Source of the DNA: an uncultured bacterium
GTDB taxonomy: Bacteria > Desulfobacterota > Desulfovibrionia > Desulfovibrionales > Desulfovibrionaceae
DNA: 64,000 bases
Direction: 5' to 3'
Assembly (NCBI GenBank): GCA_905214305.1
Contig: CAJMLK010000005.1
Coordinates: 1 to 64,000 of the forward strand
Each line of letters starts with the position of its first letter. The first letter of the stretch is position 1. This document shows positions 54,704 through 64,000 of this stretch, piece after piece. Under the pieces are notes generated by a model. It did not search any database. It was not told where the DNA came from and worked only from the letters and a program-made list of their open reading frames with translations. The translations under genes were made by a program, and so were the position numbers.

Positions 54704-56029
54704 ATGCAAAGAAAAAGTATGTTTTCATCGGTCTTGGGTATTCTGGTGGTCGCCGCTCTTGGTGTAGGCGGCTACACATTTTTTAAGGACCTTGACGGCC
54801 CTGTTATTGATGTTTCGCCCAATACCGGCAGAGTTTCCCCCGCCAGCGTGCTCAAAATCAGCATGAAGGATCCTTCAGGAATTCGTTCTGTTACAGTTGG
54901 CGTTCGAAAGAATAACGTACTTAACGTTATTTTCAACAAACATTTTGATCAATATCTGCCCGAACGCACTGTTGACGTTCCGCTGAAAGACGCCAACCTG
55001 CGTGAAGGCGCCTTTGACCTTGAGATACGCGCAACGGACGGTTCTCTGGCCGGATTCGGTCAGGGCAATACCCGTACTGTGCAGCTTCCCATGCGTCTGG
55101 ACACGCAACCCCCGCGCATATCTGTCAAAACCCTGCCCCCCAATGTGCGGCGTGGCGGCGCGGCTGTCGTTCGCTATACGGTTGACGAAGACGTCACCAA
55201 CAGCGGCGTGCTGGTGGCCGGTTACTTTGTGCCGGGCTACCTGCAGAAAGACGGAAGCTATATCTGCTTTTTCCCTTATCCCTACACGATGACCGCCAAG
55301 GACTACAAGAACAGCGTGGAGATAACGGCCACCGACCTTGCGGGCAACGTCACCAAGAACCGTCTGACGGTCATGGCCTTTGAGCGCACCTTTAAAAGCG
55401 ACAGCCTTGAACTGAGCGACGACTTTTTGCTGAACGTGGAAAACAAGCTGCGCCACCTTGCGCCCAACGCCGCCAATCCGCTGGAGTGCTACCTGTATAT
55501 CAACAATCAGGTGCGTGCGGCCAATGTGGAAGACCTGCGCAACATCAGCAGGGACACGGCTTCTGCCATGCTTTGGAGCGGCGTTTTCCAGCGCATGCCC
55601 CGCTCCGCTCCGCGCGCCGGTTTTGCAGACCACCGTTTTTATCACTATCAGGGCAAGCTCGTGGGCGAATCATACCATCTGGGCTTTGACCTTGCCTCTG
55701 TGCGCAACGACGATGTGCCTGCCGCCAACAGCGGGCGTGTGATATTCAGCGGCGATCTGGGCATTTATGGCAATCTTGTGGTTATTGACCACGGTCTTGG
55801 GCTGATGTCCCTCTACTCGCATCTCAATGACTCGATGGTCAACGCGGGCGATGTGGTACAAAAAGGCCAGACCATAGGGCATACAGGAACCACCGGCCTC
55901 GCTTTTGGCGACCACCTGCATTTTGGCATCATGGTGGGCGGCGTTGAGGTTACCCCCCTTGAATGGCTTGACCCCAAATGGATTCGCGACAATATCACCA
56001 GCCGCCTTGAGGCGTCCGTGGCCCAATAA
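54704..56029 (+). CDS. M23-family peptidase with N-terminal anchor
   Basis: The ATG at 54704 has GAGGAG upstream; 441 residues. A short N-terminal membrane helix (SVLGILVVAALGVGGYTFF) leads to a long non-catalytic region of beta modules (about 30-270). The LytM/peptidase M23 domain has the zinc ligands HLGFD (H in SYHLGFDLA) and HLHFG. It would cleave peptidoglycan or act as a divisome or amidase activator. The GDVVQKGQTIGHTGTTG turn is intact, so an active enzyme is likely. Confidence 0.92.
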   Translation: MQRKSMFSSVLGILVVAALGVGGYTFFKDLDGPVIDVSPNTGRVSPASVLKISMKDPSGIRSVTVGVRKNNVLNVIFNKHFDQYLPERTVDVPLKDANLREGAFDLEIRATDGSLAGFGQGNTRTVQLPMRLDTQPPRISVKTLPPNVRRGGAAVVRYTVDEDVTNSGVLVAGYFVPGYLQKDGSYICFFPYPYTMTAKDYKNSVEITATDLAGNVTKNRLTVMAFERTFKSDSLELSDDFLLNVENKLRHLAPNAANPLECYLYINNQVRAANVEDLRNISRDTASAMLWSGVFQRMPRSAPRAGFADHRFYHYQGKLVGESYHLGFDLASVRNDDVPAANSGRVIFSGDLGIYGNLVVIDHGLGLMSLYSHLNDSMVNAGDVVQKGQTIGHTGTTGLAFGDHLHFGIMVGGVEVTPLEWLDPKWIRDNITSRLEASVAQ

Positions 56030-56051
56030 AAATCGCCACGGCAATGTTTGC

Positions 56052-56110
56052 GCCGTGCCTTTTGCGTTGGACCCGGTACTCCGGTTCATGCAGGAGGCAC
56101 GGCTTTTTTA
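56052..56110 (+). terminator. Intrinsic terminator downstream of the M23 peptidase
   Basis: GCCGTGCC (56052-56059) pairs with GGCACGGC (56096-56103) followed by TTTTTTA. The large loop may fold further. It lies 23 bases after the stop. The remaining leader to 56262 holds only weak promoter-like sequences before the activase. Confidence 0.75.
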
Positions 56111-56262
56111 TGGCAACCGGGGGCTTGTATTTAACACCGCTTGCAGTATATCTTAAGTGTATAGCTGGAAAATATCACGGCTTTTCCATAATCAGGAATT
56201 TTCCTTATGATAGGCTCGATTCGTCTACTCCCACTAACACACAGAAATGTGAGGACTTACCT

Positions 56263-59200
56263 GTGTCTCCACATCCTGCGGCATTTCTTGGTCTGGACAT
56301 AGGTTCCACCACCGTCAAGCTGGCACTTCTGGACGCCGAGGGAGTGGTTATTGAAACCATGTACCGTCGTCACGGAACCGCTGTCAGAGCCACTTTGTCT
56401 GCTCTTCTGGATGAACTGGCGCAAAAATATCCCTTATTGCCCGTGCGTTGTGCCATCACCGGTTCGGGCGCGCTGGATCTTGGCGAAGCGCTTGGTCTGC
56501 CTTTTGTGCAGGAACTGCTTGCCACGGCGCGAGCCGTTTCTGCCGCTGCCCCGCATACCAGCGTGGCTGTGGAGCTGGGGGGCGAAGACGCCAAGCTGCT
56601 CTACCTTGGGCAGGACGTGGAACTGCGCATGAATGAATCCTGTGCGGGCGGCACGGGCGCTTTTATAGACCAGATGGCCCGCCTGCTCAGTACGGATGCG
56701 CAGGGCCTCAACGAACTGGCTTCCCGCCACACCACCCTTTACCCCATTGCATCACGCTGCGGTGTTTTCGCCAAGACGGATATTGTTCCCCTGCTGAACG
56801 GCGGGGTGGCCCGCGAAGATATTGCCGCGTCCATTTTTCAGGCTGTGGTTGAACAGACCATCGGTGGTCTGGCCTGTGGTCGCCCCATAGAGGGAACCGT
56901 GGCGTTTCTTGGGGGGCCGCTGCATTTTTTGCCGCAGTTGAAAGCTCTTTTCATCAAGGCCCTGAGCCTTGGCGAAGAAGAAATTGCCCATCTGCCACAC
57001 GCCCAATGCGCCGCTGCACACGGGGCAGCCCTGTGCGTAGCGGGCATGCAGGCGGAAATGCCATTGGTGCGCCTGGACGCTCTGGCCGGGCAGGCCCGCA
57101 GCCTGTCGCGCGAGCGGGCCAGCCCGCTGACCAAGGCCCTGCCCCGCTTTTTTGCCCACCCGGATGAATACGAAACCTTCAAAAAACGCCATTCTGACGA
57201 CAGGCTGCCCAGAGCAGCTCTCAGCGAAGCCCAGGGGCCTTTATATCTCGGCCTTGACCTGGGTTCCACCACAGTCAAAGCCGCCCTTATGGACAGTCAG
57301 CAGCGCCTGCTGGCGTCATGCTATGTCTCCAATGGCGGTAACCCCCTGCAGGTTCTTTTGCCGCCCCTGGCAGACATGCTTGAGCAGATTCCGCCGCAGG
57401 CATGGCTTGCGGGTGCTGCAGCCACAGGCTATGGCGCCCAGCTTGCCGAAGCGGCCCTGAAGCTCGACTGCGTGACCGTTGAAACTCTGGCGCACTTCAA
57501 GGCCGCTCACCGCATTGTTCCGGAAGTCAGCTATGTCATTGACATCGGCGGGCAGGACATGAAGTGCCTCAAGGCAGAAAACGGCGTCATTACCAGTGTG
57601 AGCCTCAACGAAGCCTGTTCCGCCGGCTGCGGAGCTTTTCTTGAAAGCTTTGCCATCGGCCTCGGCATGGACATGGACGCATTTGTGCGGGCCGCCCTTT
57701 ATGCCGAACATCCGGCTGATCTGGGATCGCGCTGCACGGTGTTCATGAATTCCAAGGTCACTCAGGCGCAAAAAGAGGGCATGAAGGCCGCCGATATTGC
57801 CGCGGGCCTGTGCTATTCCGTGGTGCGTAATGCTCTGGACAAAGTCCTGCGCATAAAAAATGTGGACGAACTGGGACAGCATGTGGTGGTGCAGGGCGGA
57901 TCGTTCCTCAATGATGCCCTGCTCTGCGCCATGGAGCGTACCCTGGGGCATCATGTACACCGTCCGGTGTCTTCCGGGCTTATGGGGGCGTACGGCGCTG
58001 CCCTGACGGCCCTTGAAGCGCGACCGGCCCAGGAGGAGCATCGGTCGCCCATAACGGCTGAACGCATACGCGGCCTCGAGATGCGCAGCCGCAGCTTTCG
58101 CTGCCGCGATTGCGGCAACAACTGCCTTCTTACGGAAACCCGTTTCTCGCATGGCGAGCGGCATTTTTCGGGCAATCGTTGCGACAGGTTCGCCAACAGC
58201 GGCACGAAGAAAGCTGAAAAAGCTCCCAATATTTATGACTGGAAATACCGTCGGCTGTTCAACTACACGCCCTTGCCCGTGGAAAACGCCCCGCGAGGTG
58301 TTCTGGGCATCCCGCGCGTGCTCACAATCTATTCGCACTACCCTTTCTGGTTCACTCTGTTTACGGAACTGGGCTTCCGGGTTGAGCTTTCCCCACCCAC
58401 AAATCGTGCCCTGTTCGCCCGTGGGCTGGCCTCCGTACCTTCGCAGAGTGTCTGCTACCCGGCCAAGCTGGCGCACGGGCATGTGCTCGCTCTCATCGAG
58501 GCAGGTGCAAAGCGCATTTTTCTGCCATGCATCCCCCGTGAAGCCAAAGAGTTCGACGAGATGTGCGATGCGTTTTCATGCCCTGTTGCCTGCGGATATC
58601 CTCAGGTTGTGCGAGAAAATCTGCCCGAACTTGCCGCAGGCAAGGTCGTCATGCACACTCCCTTTGTCAATCTCAACCACACCGGCTCTCTTGTCCGTAA
58701 CATCTGCCATGAGATGGACCTGCCCAGAGGGGAAGTGCGCGCGGCCATAAAAGCCGCGCGGTGCGAGCAGGAGCATTACCTGAGCGAGCTTCGCAACGAG
58801 GCGAAAAAGCTGTACAACGCAACAAGCCGTCAGGGAGGAGCGCTGGTTGTGCTGGCGGGCCGCCCCTATCATGCCGACCCCCAGGTGCATCATGGCCTGC
58901 CGGACTTCATAGCCTCGCTTGGAGCCACGGTTTTGAGCGAAGACTGTTTGCCCCGGACATGGCTGCAGAAAATGTCTGTTCCCGGCCTGCGCGTGCGAAA
59001 CCAGTGGACGTACCCCGCGCGCCTCTATCGGGCCGCTGCCTGGGTGGGGCAGGCTGCACACGGCAATGCCCGCATCGAGCTTGTTCAGCTTACGTCATTC
59101 GGCTGCGGGCTTGATGCCATCACATCAGATCAGGTACGTGAACAGTTGCAGGAATGCGGCAAGCTCTACACCCTGATTAAAATGGATGAGGGCAACGCGC

Positions 59201-60597
59201 TGGCTTCAGCGCGCATCCGCATCCGTTCACTGCTGGCCGTGGCCCAGAAACGCGGAGAAAAAGCCGTTGTCCACGCGCAACCCCCGCCTCCTGCTGTCTT
59301 TACCAGAAAAGATGCCCAGTCACGGCTTATTCTTGTGCCGCAGATGGCCCCACTGCATTTTTCGCTGATCACGGAAGGTGTCGCGGGCAGCGGGCACAGC
59401 ATCAGACTGCTGCCCCATGTCAGCCCTGAGGCCATCAGTCTTGGTCAGGCATATGTAAACAACGATGCCTGCTATCCGGCCATTGTCGCCATAGGCCAGT
59501 TGCTGCATGCCCTGCAGAGTGGTGAATATGACCCGCAGCGCGTGGCGCTTTTGCTCTCGCAAACCTGCGGTCCCTGCCGTGCCAGCAACTATCCTGCCCT
59601 GCTGCGCAAGGCTTTGCTGGAATGCGGCCTTGATTCCATCCCCATCCTCACCCTGAGCACCGCGGGAACAGAAGGGCATCCCGGTTTTCGGCCCGGTCGC
59701 GACATGCTCCACCGCATGCTGCTCGGCATGCTTGGTGGCGACATGCTGCAACGCCTCTCACTTTTTACACAGACCTATGAACGGCACGCCGGTGACACGG
59801 AAGACAGGACAGCCCATTGGCTGCGCGTGCTTTCTCCCATTGTAAGACAGGGCGATGACAGGGCGTTCCGCCACAGCATGCAACGCCTTGTGCGTGACTT
59901 CGAGCAGATAGGGCTGGATTCGGAACGCCGCCCGCGCATTGCCGTTGTGGGGGAAATTCTGCTGACCTACCATCCGGACGCCAATCGGCATATTGTTGAC
60001 ATTATCCGTCAGGAAGGCGGTGAACCGCTGTTGCCGGACATTACAAACTTCATGCTTTATTGCCTGCGGGACTCCATATACGACTGGCAACGTCAGGGCG
60101 GCAGCGCTCTGGGGGCTCTCGGCAGCGCTTTGATAATCAGAAAGGTGGAAAGCCTGCGCAAAAGCATGCGACAGGCCCTTGAACGCTCACCTCTGGCAGA
60201 CAGGGTCATGCCGGTGGCCCATGTGGATACCCTGGCCCGCATGGGTGAAACCATGCTTTCGCTGGGGAACGCCGCAGGAGAAGGCTGGCTTTTGCCTGCA
60301 GAAATGCTGGAATTTCTCAATCATGGCGCAAAGGACATCCTTTGCCTGCAGCCCTTCGGTTGCCTGCCCAACCATGTGGTGGGTCGCGGGATATTCAAAA
60401 CCGTACGGCGGGCAGCCCCTCAGGCCAATATCATGGCCATTGACTATGATCCCGGCAGCAGTGAAGCCAATCAGCTGAACCGTATTCGTCTTTTCATGGC
60501 TATCGCCAGAGAAATGGCGCGGGAACAAGGAATCTTGCGGCTTGGTGACCTTCAGGACCAGTCGGATTTTGCAAAAAAACTCTGTGGCGTGACGTAG
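56263..60597 (+). CDS. Long acyl-CoA dehydratase activase (two ASKHA domains, DUF2229)
   Basis: A GTG start at 56263 with GAGG about 9 bases upstream; 1444 residues. Two BadF/BcrA/HgdC-type ATPase domains occur in tandem, each starting GLDIGSTTVK or GLDLGSTTVK (about residues 9 and 329). The first has a NESCAGGTGAF and the second a NEACSAGCGAF cysteine loop for the bridging 4Fe-4S cluster. A cysteine-rich CRDCGNNC element (about 614) and a DUF2229/HgdB-like part with further conserved cysteines (SVCYP, QTCGPCR) complete it. Related proteins feed low-potential electrons to 2-hydroxyacyl-CoA dehydratases. The substrate is unknown. Confidence 0.88.
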   Translation: MSPHPAAFLGLDIGSTTVKLALLDAEGVVIETMYRRHGTAVRATLSALLDELAQKYPLLPVRCAITGSGALDLGEALGLPFVQELLATARAVSAAAPHTSVAVELGGEDAKLLYLGQDVELRMNESCAGGTGAFIDQMARLLSTDAQGLNELASRHTTLYPIASRCGVFAKTDIVPLLNGGVAREDIAASIFQAVVEQTIGGLACGRPIEGTVAFLGGPLHFLPQLKALFIKALSLGEEEIAHLPHAQCAAAHGAALCVAGMQAEMPLVRLDALAGQARSLSRERASPLTKALPRFFAHPDEYETFKKRHSDDRLPRAALSEAQGPLYLGLDLGSTTVKAALMDSQQRLLASCYVSNGGNPLQVLLPPLADMLEQIPPQAWLAGAAATGYGAQLAEAALKLDCVTVETLAHFKAAHRIVPEVSYVIDIGGQDMKCLKAENGVITSVSLNEACSAGCGAFLESFAIGLGMDMDAFVRAALYAEHPADLGSRCTVFMNSKVTQAQKEGMKAADIAAGLCYSVVRNALDKVLRIKNVDELGQHVVVQGGSFLNDALLCAMERTLGHHVHRPVSSGLMGAYGAALTALEARPAQEEHRSPITAERIRGLEMRSRSFRCRDCGNNCLLTETRFSHGERHFSGNRCDRFANSGTKKAEKAPNIYDWKYRRLFNYTPLPVENAPRGVLGIPRVLTIYSHYPFWFTLFTELGFRVELSPPTNRALFARGLASVPSQSVCYPAKLAHGHVLALIEAGAKRIFLPCIPREAKEFDEMCDAFSCPVACGYPQVVRENLPELAAGKVVMHTPFVNLNHTGSLVRNICHEMDLPRGEVRAAIKAARCEQEHYLSELRNEAKKLYNATSRQGGALVVLAGRPYHADPQVHHGLPDFIASLGATVLSEDCLPRTWLQKMSVPGLRVRNQWTYPARLYRAAAWVGQAAHGNARIELVQLTSFGCGLDAITSDQVREQLQECGKLYTLIKMDEGNALASARIRIRSLLAVAQKRGEKAVVHAQPPPPAVFTRKDAQSRLILVPQMAPLHFSLITEGVAGSGHSIRLLPHVSPEAISLGQAYVNNDACYPAIVAIGQLLHALQSGEYDPQRVALLLSQTCGPCRASNYPALLRKALLECGLDSIPILTLSTAGTEGHPGFRPGRDMLHRMLLGMLGGDMLQRLSLFTQTYERHAGDTEDRTAHWLRVLSPIVRQGDDRAFRHSMQRLVRDFEQIGLDSERRPRIAVVGEILLTYHPDANRHIVDIIRQEGGEPLLPDITNFMLYCLRDSIYDWQRQGGSALGALGSALIIRKVESLRKSMRQALERSPLADRVMPVAHVDTLARMGETMLSLGNAAGEGWLLPAEMLEFLNHGAKDILCLQPFGCLPNHVVGRGIFKTVRRAAPQANIMAIDYDPGSSEANQLNRIRLFMAIAREMAREQGILRLGDLQDQSDFAKKLCGVT

Positions 60598-60742
60598 GCT
60601 GTTTTGTGGAGTGACGCAGGCTGTTTTCAGATACAAACCACCGGCAGCCCCGCGCTGCCCCGGCCGGATTGCCGCAGCGTGCAGCGGACGCGGGGTGTCC
60701 GGCAGTGTGGCATGAAGAGCCGTTACTGGCGATCCGTTGCGG

Positions 60743-60791
60743 CAAAAAACACGGGTGAGAAGACAGCCCTCAGGCCATTTTCTCACCCGTG
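60743..60791 (-). terminator. Intrinsic terminator of the TRASH-like gene
   Basis: On the minus strand CACGGGTGAGAA and TTCTCACCCGTG pair perfectly over 12 bases (60750-60761 with 60780-60791), followed by TTTTTTG. It lies about 20 bases after the stop at 60814. The rest of 60598-60813 holds no gene. Confidence 0.8.
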
Positions 60792-60813
60792 AAATAGAAC
60801 AGTATGGTGTGCG

Positions 60814-61107
60814 TTATTCGCGCGGGGGAAGTTCGCGGCCGCTCTCTTCAAGGCGCTGCAAAAACTTGTCGCGGCATTCGTAGCTGCAAAAACGATGGAC
60901 GGTCTCCCCGTCACGCACAGAAATATTGCCTTCAACAGAAACATACGTTCCGCACTCGGGGTCTTTGACCATCTCGCCTGCGGCAATCTTGCGTTCCATT
61001 TCGGCAGCGTTATCTTCTTTGTTTTCCTTTTTCTTTTTCAGCACATCATTGGCAAAAAGGCGGTAAAGGGCATAGCCCGCCAGAATAAGAATTAGCCACT
61101 TCCACAT
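60814..61107 (-). CDS. Small membrane protein with TRASH/YHS-like metal motif
   Basis: A 97-residue protein. An N-terminal membrane helix (WLILILAGYALYRLF) is followed by a charged linker. A C-terminal motif KDPECGTYVSVEGNISVRDG and RFCSYECRDKF gives three to four cysteines typical of YHS/TRASH metal-binding folds (PP0621-like proteins). It could handle a transition metal at the membrane surface. Its start has no close ribosome binding site that decides between nearby codons. Confidence 0.8.
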   Translation of the reverse strand: MWKWLILILAGYALYRLFANDVLKKKKENKEDNAAEMERKIAAGEMVKDPECGTYVSVEGNISVRDGETVHRFCSYECRDKFLQRLEESGRELPPRE

Positions 61108-61217
61108 CTGTCATGCTCCTTAGGTCCGTGCAGGGCACGGGCGCGTACGGCTCTGGTGCGGCTTCCGGCAAGATTCATGAAAGCCGTGGGCAAGATTACC
61201 ACAGGGCCTGTCTTCAG

Positions 61218-61742
61218 TCACTGAGAAATTCTCTGCCCGTCCTTTTTGTAGTGCAGTCGCGAAAGCCATTCTGAAGCGGGTACGCCGTCAATCACCGCAT
61301 GGGGGGCAACATCAAGCAGCGGCACAAGGGCAAAGGCCCGCTGTGTCAGGCGGGGGTGCGGTACAAGACAGTGGGGGTCTTCGCTACGCTTTGCGCCAAA
61401 CAACAGGAGGTCGGCGTCAATGGTGCGCGGCCCGAAGCGCAACGCCGGATCAGCACTGCGCACCCGCCCGAGCTCTGCCTCCATATCCAGCAGCGCATCC
61501 ACAAGAGAACACGGCGTCCAGCAGGCATCGGGAAAAAGCTCGATCACCTGATTGAAAAACCATGACTGGTCGGTGTAGTCCTGCGGTTCGGTGCAATAGA
61601 GAGCCGATGCCGCCCCGATGCGCATGCGGGGCAATGCGGCCACCCTCTGCCGGGCGCGGGCCAGCATCTCTTTTGCGTCTGCACAGTTGGACCCAAGACA
61701 CACGTACGCCCGCAGGCAATCTTCCGGCGAATTTTCAGACAT
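61218..61742 (-). CDS. folK: 2-amino-4-hydroxy-6-hydroxymethyldihydropteridine pyrophosphokinase
   Basis: Start chosen at the ATG at 61742 (MSENSPEDCLRA), with GGAGAGG upstream; 174 residues. HPPK features are LGSN near the N-terminus, the FFNQVIEL strand and the signature RFGPRTIDADLLLFG, with HPRLTQRAFALVPLL near the end. It is a folate pathway enzyme. The C-terminus VIDGVPASEWLSRL is normal. It is divergent from the Xer recombinase gene. Confidence 0.94.
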   Translation of the reverse strand: MSENSPEDCLRAYVCLGSNCADAKEMLARARQRVAALPRMRIGAASALYCTEPQDYTDQSWFFNQVIELFPDACWTPCSLVDALLDMEAELGRVRSADPALRFGPRTIDADLLLFGAKRSEDPHCLVPHPRLTQRAFALVPLLDVAPHAVIDGVPASEWLSRLHYKKDGQRISQ

Positions 61743-61917
61743 ATCCTCTCCCCTTTTGCAGGGATACCTGTTGCTTTTCACTTTTTGCAAAATCTGCCGG
61801 TGTGGATAGCACAGGCCCAGGAGGAACAAAAGCCGCGCACGGGCGTTATCGCACGCATACAGCTGTGGAATATGTAAAAAACTTGCCCGCACGGCACAAG
61901 GCGGCTAGCATGCTTGC

Positions 61918-62850
61918 ATGATCAAGCAAGACACGGCTCCATCCCTTCTTTGTCCGCTGGCCCCCCTGCTGCCGCTGTGGCAGGATTATCTGCTGGCCCA
62001 GCGGGGCTTATCGCCTCAGACAGTCGCTTCTTATGGGCAGGACCTTGAAAATTTTTTCCTCTTTCGTCAGGAGTTGGCCCAGGGCGAGGCAGCAGGGCAA
62101 CAGCCCGATGAACAGGAAATTTTTCTTTATCTTGCATGGTTGCGTGCCCGGCAAAACACTGGGCGCACATTGGCACGCCGCCTTTCAGCCTTGCGGGCAT
62201 TTTTTGACTTTGCCATTCAGGAAAACGTCATAAAAAATAATCCGGCGCAATTGCTGGACAACCCCAGGCTGCCCCAGCACCTGCCTGAAGTGCTGAGCCG
62301 GGAAGAAATGGAAACCCTGCTGGCACAGCCCGACATGCGCGACAGGGGCGGCCAGCGCGACCGCTGCATGCTTGAGCTGCTTTATGCCTCAGGCTTGCGG
62401 GTGTCTGAACTGTGTGACCTTTGCCTGCCCGATCTTGATCTGCAGCGCGGACTGGTGCGCGTTTTCGGCAAGGGGGCCAAAGAGCGTCTTGTACCGTTGC
62501 ACGATCTTATGCAAGGCATGCTTGAAAACTATATCCGTGACTGGCGTCCGGCGTTTTCGCCCACCGGCAACCAGCTTTTTGTCAACCGGTCCGGCCGTGC
62601 CCTGACACGGCAATACATCTGGAAAATGGTAAAAAAATACGCTGTGGCGGCAGGCATACGCCGTCCGGTTTCACCGCATACCTTTCGCCACTCTTTTGCC
62701 ACGCACCTGCTCGAAGGCGGCGCTGATCTGCGGGCAGTGCAGCTGCTGCTCGGGCATGCCGACATCAGCGCGACGGAAATATACACCCATGTGCAGGCAG
62801 AACGCCTGCGTGGCATCCACCGCAAATTCCATCCCCGGAGCCAGATGTGA
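61918..62850 (+). CDS. Xer-type tyrosine recombinase (XerD/XerC)
   Basis: A 310-residue Xer recombinase: SAM-like core-binding domain (about 15-105), then a catalytic domain. Active-site residues are R161 (ASGLRVSE), K185 (FGKGAKER), H254/R257 (SPHTFRHSFA), H280 (LLGHADIS) and Y289 (EIYTHVQ). Such enzymes resolve chromosome dimers at dif with FtsK. Whether it is XerC or XerD cannot be told. Its stop overlaps the start of the next gene. Confidence 0.94.
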   Translation: MIKQDTAPSLLCPLAPLLPLWQDYLLAQRGLSPQTVASYGQDLENFFLFRQELAQGEAAGQQPDEQEIFLYLAWLRARQNTGRTLARRLSALRAFFDFAIQENVIKNNPAQLLDNPRLPQHLPEVLSREEMETLLAQPDMRDRGGQRDRCMLELLYASGLRVSELCDLCLPDLDLQRGLVRVFGKGAKERLVPLHDLMQGMLENYIRDWRPAFSPTGNQLFVNRSGRALTRQYIWKMVKKYAVAAGIRRPVSPHTFRHSFATHLLEGGADLRAVQLLLGHADISATEIYTHVQAERLRGIHRKFHPRSQM

Positions 62851-64000
62851 GCGATGTGAAGGCTGACAAAGCCACGCTGATAACCTGCCATGCCAATGCG
62901 GACTTTGACGCTTTTGCCGCCATGCTGGCTGCCCGTCATCTGTACAGACCTCACGTGCTGCTTTTTCCCGGCAGTCAGGAGCGCGGCCTGCAAAAGCTTT
63001 ACGCAACGCTTGATGCCGGGACCTACAATTTTTCCGACAGCGCGTCACTGGACTGGGATTCCTTTGACCGGCTGGTGGTGGTGGACACGCGCCAGCGCGG
63101 CAGGGTCAGTCATGTGGCCCCGTTGCTGGATCGCCCCGGCGTGCGTGTAGAAATATGGGATCATCACCCGGAATCGGGCGACGACATCACCCCCGACAAG
63201 CTGTATTTCGCCCCGACCGGGTCTGTCACAAGCCTCATCGTGCAACATCTCAGCCAAGCCGGGACCCGCCTTGAAGCGGAAGATGCCACCCTGCTGGGGC
63301 TTGGCATCTATGGCGACACCGGTTCCTTCACCTATTCGTCCACCACAAAGGCGGATTTTGAGGCTGCCGCATGGCTGCTTGGCCAAGGGATGGACGTTAA
63401 CCGCATCAACGACCTTGCCGCCCACGAGCTGACCAGCCTGCACATACAGGCTCTCAACAGCCTGCTGGAATCGGCCAGAACCTACACCATCAACGGAACA
63501 CAGGTGGTGCTGGCCGAAGCCTCCATGGAGCATTATCTGGGCGACTTTGCCTACCTTGCGCACCGGCTTATGGAAATGGAGAAGTTTATTGTTCTTTTTG
63601 CCATTGGCCTGATGGGAGACCGCATACAGGTTGTTGCCCGCAGCCGCAGTGATGCTGTCAATGTGGGCGACATCTGCGCGGCCCTGGGTGGTGGCGGGCA
63701 TGTTTATGCAGCGTCGGCTTCTGTGCGTCACATGACCCTGCATGAAGTGCGCGATGCCATCCTGCGGCAACTCTATGCGCAGGCCCAGCCAGACAAGACC
63801 GCGCGCGAATACATGTCTTCTCCCGCTGTGGGCGTGGAATCCACAGCCACCATACGGCAGGCGGATGAACTGATGTTGCACTTCGGCCTCAAGGCCGTGC
63901 CTGTTTTCATACCGGGCACACGCAGGTGCGAAGGGCTGCTGGACGCCCAGACCGCTTCACGCGCCAGCGCTCACGGACTTGGTGAGGCCCGCGTGGAAGA
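62847..64000 (+). CDS. DHH-domain tRNA nucleotidyltransferase (CBS, CCA-adding type), 3' end cut
   Basis: A GTG start at 62847 overlaps the recombinase stop, with CGGAG upstream. The N-terminal DHH phosphoesterase domain reads ITCHANADFDAFA, VVVDTRQRG and the key EIWDHHPES motif. A DHHA1 region with LGGGGHVYAAS follows, and the start of a CBS domain is visible before the edge. In this family a class II nucleotidyltransferase domain follows, giving an A-adding or CCA-adding enzyme; that part is outside the window and is inferred. Confidence 0.85.
   Translation, partial: MSDVKADKATLITCHANADFDAFAAMLAARHLYRPHVLLFPGSQERGLQKLYATLDAGTYNFSDSASLDWDSFDRLVVVDTRQRGRVSHVAPLLDRPGVRVEIWDHHPESGDDITPDKLYFAPTGSVTSLIVQHLSQAGTRLEAEDATLLGLGIYGDTGSFTYSSTTKADFEAAAWLLGQGMDVNRINDLAAHELTSLHIQALNSLLESARTYTINGTQVVLAEASMEHYLGDFAYLAHRLMEMEKFIVLFAIGLMGDRIQVVARSRSDAVNVGDICAALGGGGHVYAASASVRHMTLHEVRDAILRQLYAQAQPDKTAREYMSSPAVGVESTATIRQADELMLHFGLKAVPVFIPGTRRCEGLLDAQTASRASAHGLGEARVE

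Noticed and set aside
1..64000. CRISPR array, insertion sequence, restriction-modification or toxin-antitoxin system
   Set aside because: No regularly spaced repeats, transposase motifs, methyltransferase motifs or convincing toxin-antitoxin pair were seen on either strand.

Overview
The window looks like part of the chromosome of a Desulfovibrio-type (Desulfovibrionaceae) sulfate reducer. This is inferred from gene content: fused ispDF, a flagellar hook locus beside a FapA-family gene, a very long acyl-CoA dehydratase activase, a DHH-type tRNA nucleotidyltransferase and a bacterial type A RNase P RNA. No taxonomic marker was searched. Most genes lie on the minus strand in short, tightly packed operons with ATGA-type overlaps.

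Region 1 (1-7.9 kb) is the integrase-side end of an integrative conjugative element inserted in the 3' end of a tRNA-Glu(UUC) gene. It carries an IncP/RP4-like transfer operon (traK, traL, traM, trbB, a Com-like zinc-finger gene, trbC, trbD, trbE, the last cut by the window edge). Divergent from it are small regulators, a helix-turn-helix gene and a tyrosine integrase whose start lies inside that gene.

Region 2 (8.2-22.4 kb) holds fliK-flgD-flgE, where the hook protein has a tyrosine-rich repeat insert. It is followed by a probable envelope or flagellar glycosylation set (GT9, CgeB-like glycosyltransferase, FapA), a STAS protein, dtd, an acyl-CoA synthetase, ispDF and rnpB.

Region 3 (22.4-38 kb) contains a zinc-ribbon coiled-coil protein, a Nif3-family gene behind a promoter and terminator leader, and a nucleoside deaminase. 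An islet of small genes follows, including a MliC-type lysozyme inhibitor. Then come recN, two oligopeptide-type ABC permeases, an RdgC that appears split into two adjacent genes, an rsuA/rluB-type pseudouridine synthase, pgm, a DegQ/HtrA protease and an S1-repeat protein.

Region 4 (38-54.6 kb) is core housekeeping: lolA, ftsK (apparently with an ACG start), efp, engB, a CDF transporter with three C-terminal domains, bamD, trxB, trxA, tsaD, fbp, a proline-rich lipoprotein, a TPR protein, ftsB, pgsA, mrp and pcm.

Region 5 (54.6-64 kb) contains an M23 peptidase, the 1444-residue CoA activase, a TRASH-like membrane protein, folK, a Xer recombinase and a DHH/CBS tRNA nucleotidyltransferase cut by the right edge. 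I saw no CRISPR array, no insertion sequence, no rRNA and no recognisable antiviral system. The most unusual signals are the ftsK start, the split RdgC, the Com-like gene inside a conjugation operon, the hook repeat insert and the nif3 leader.
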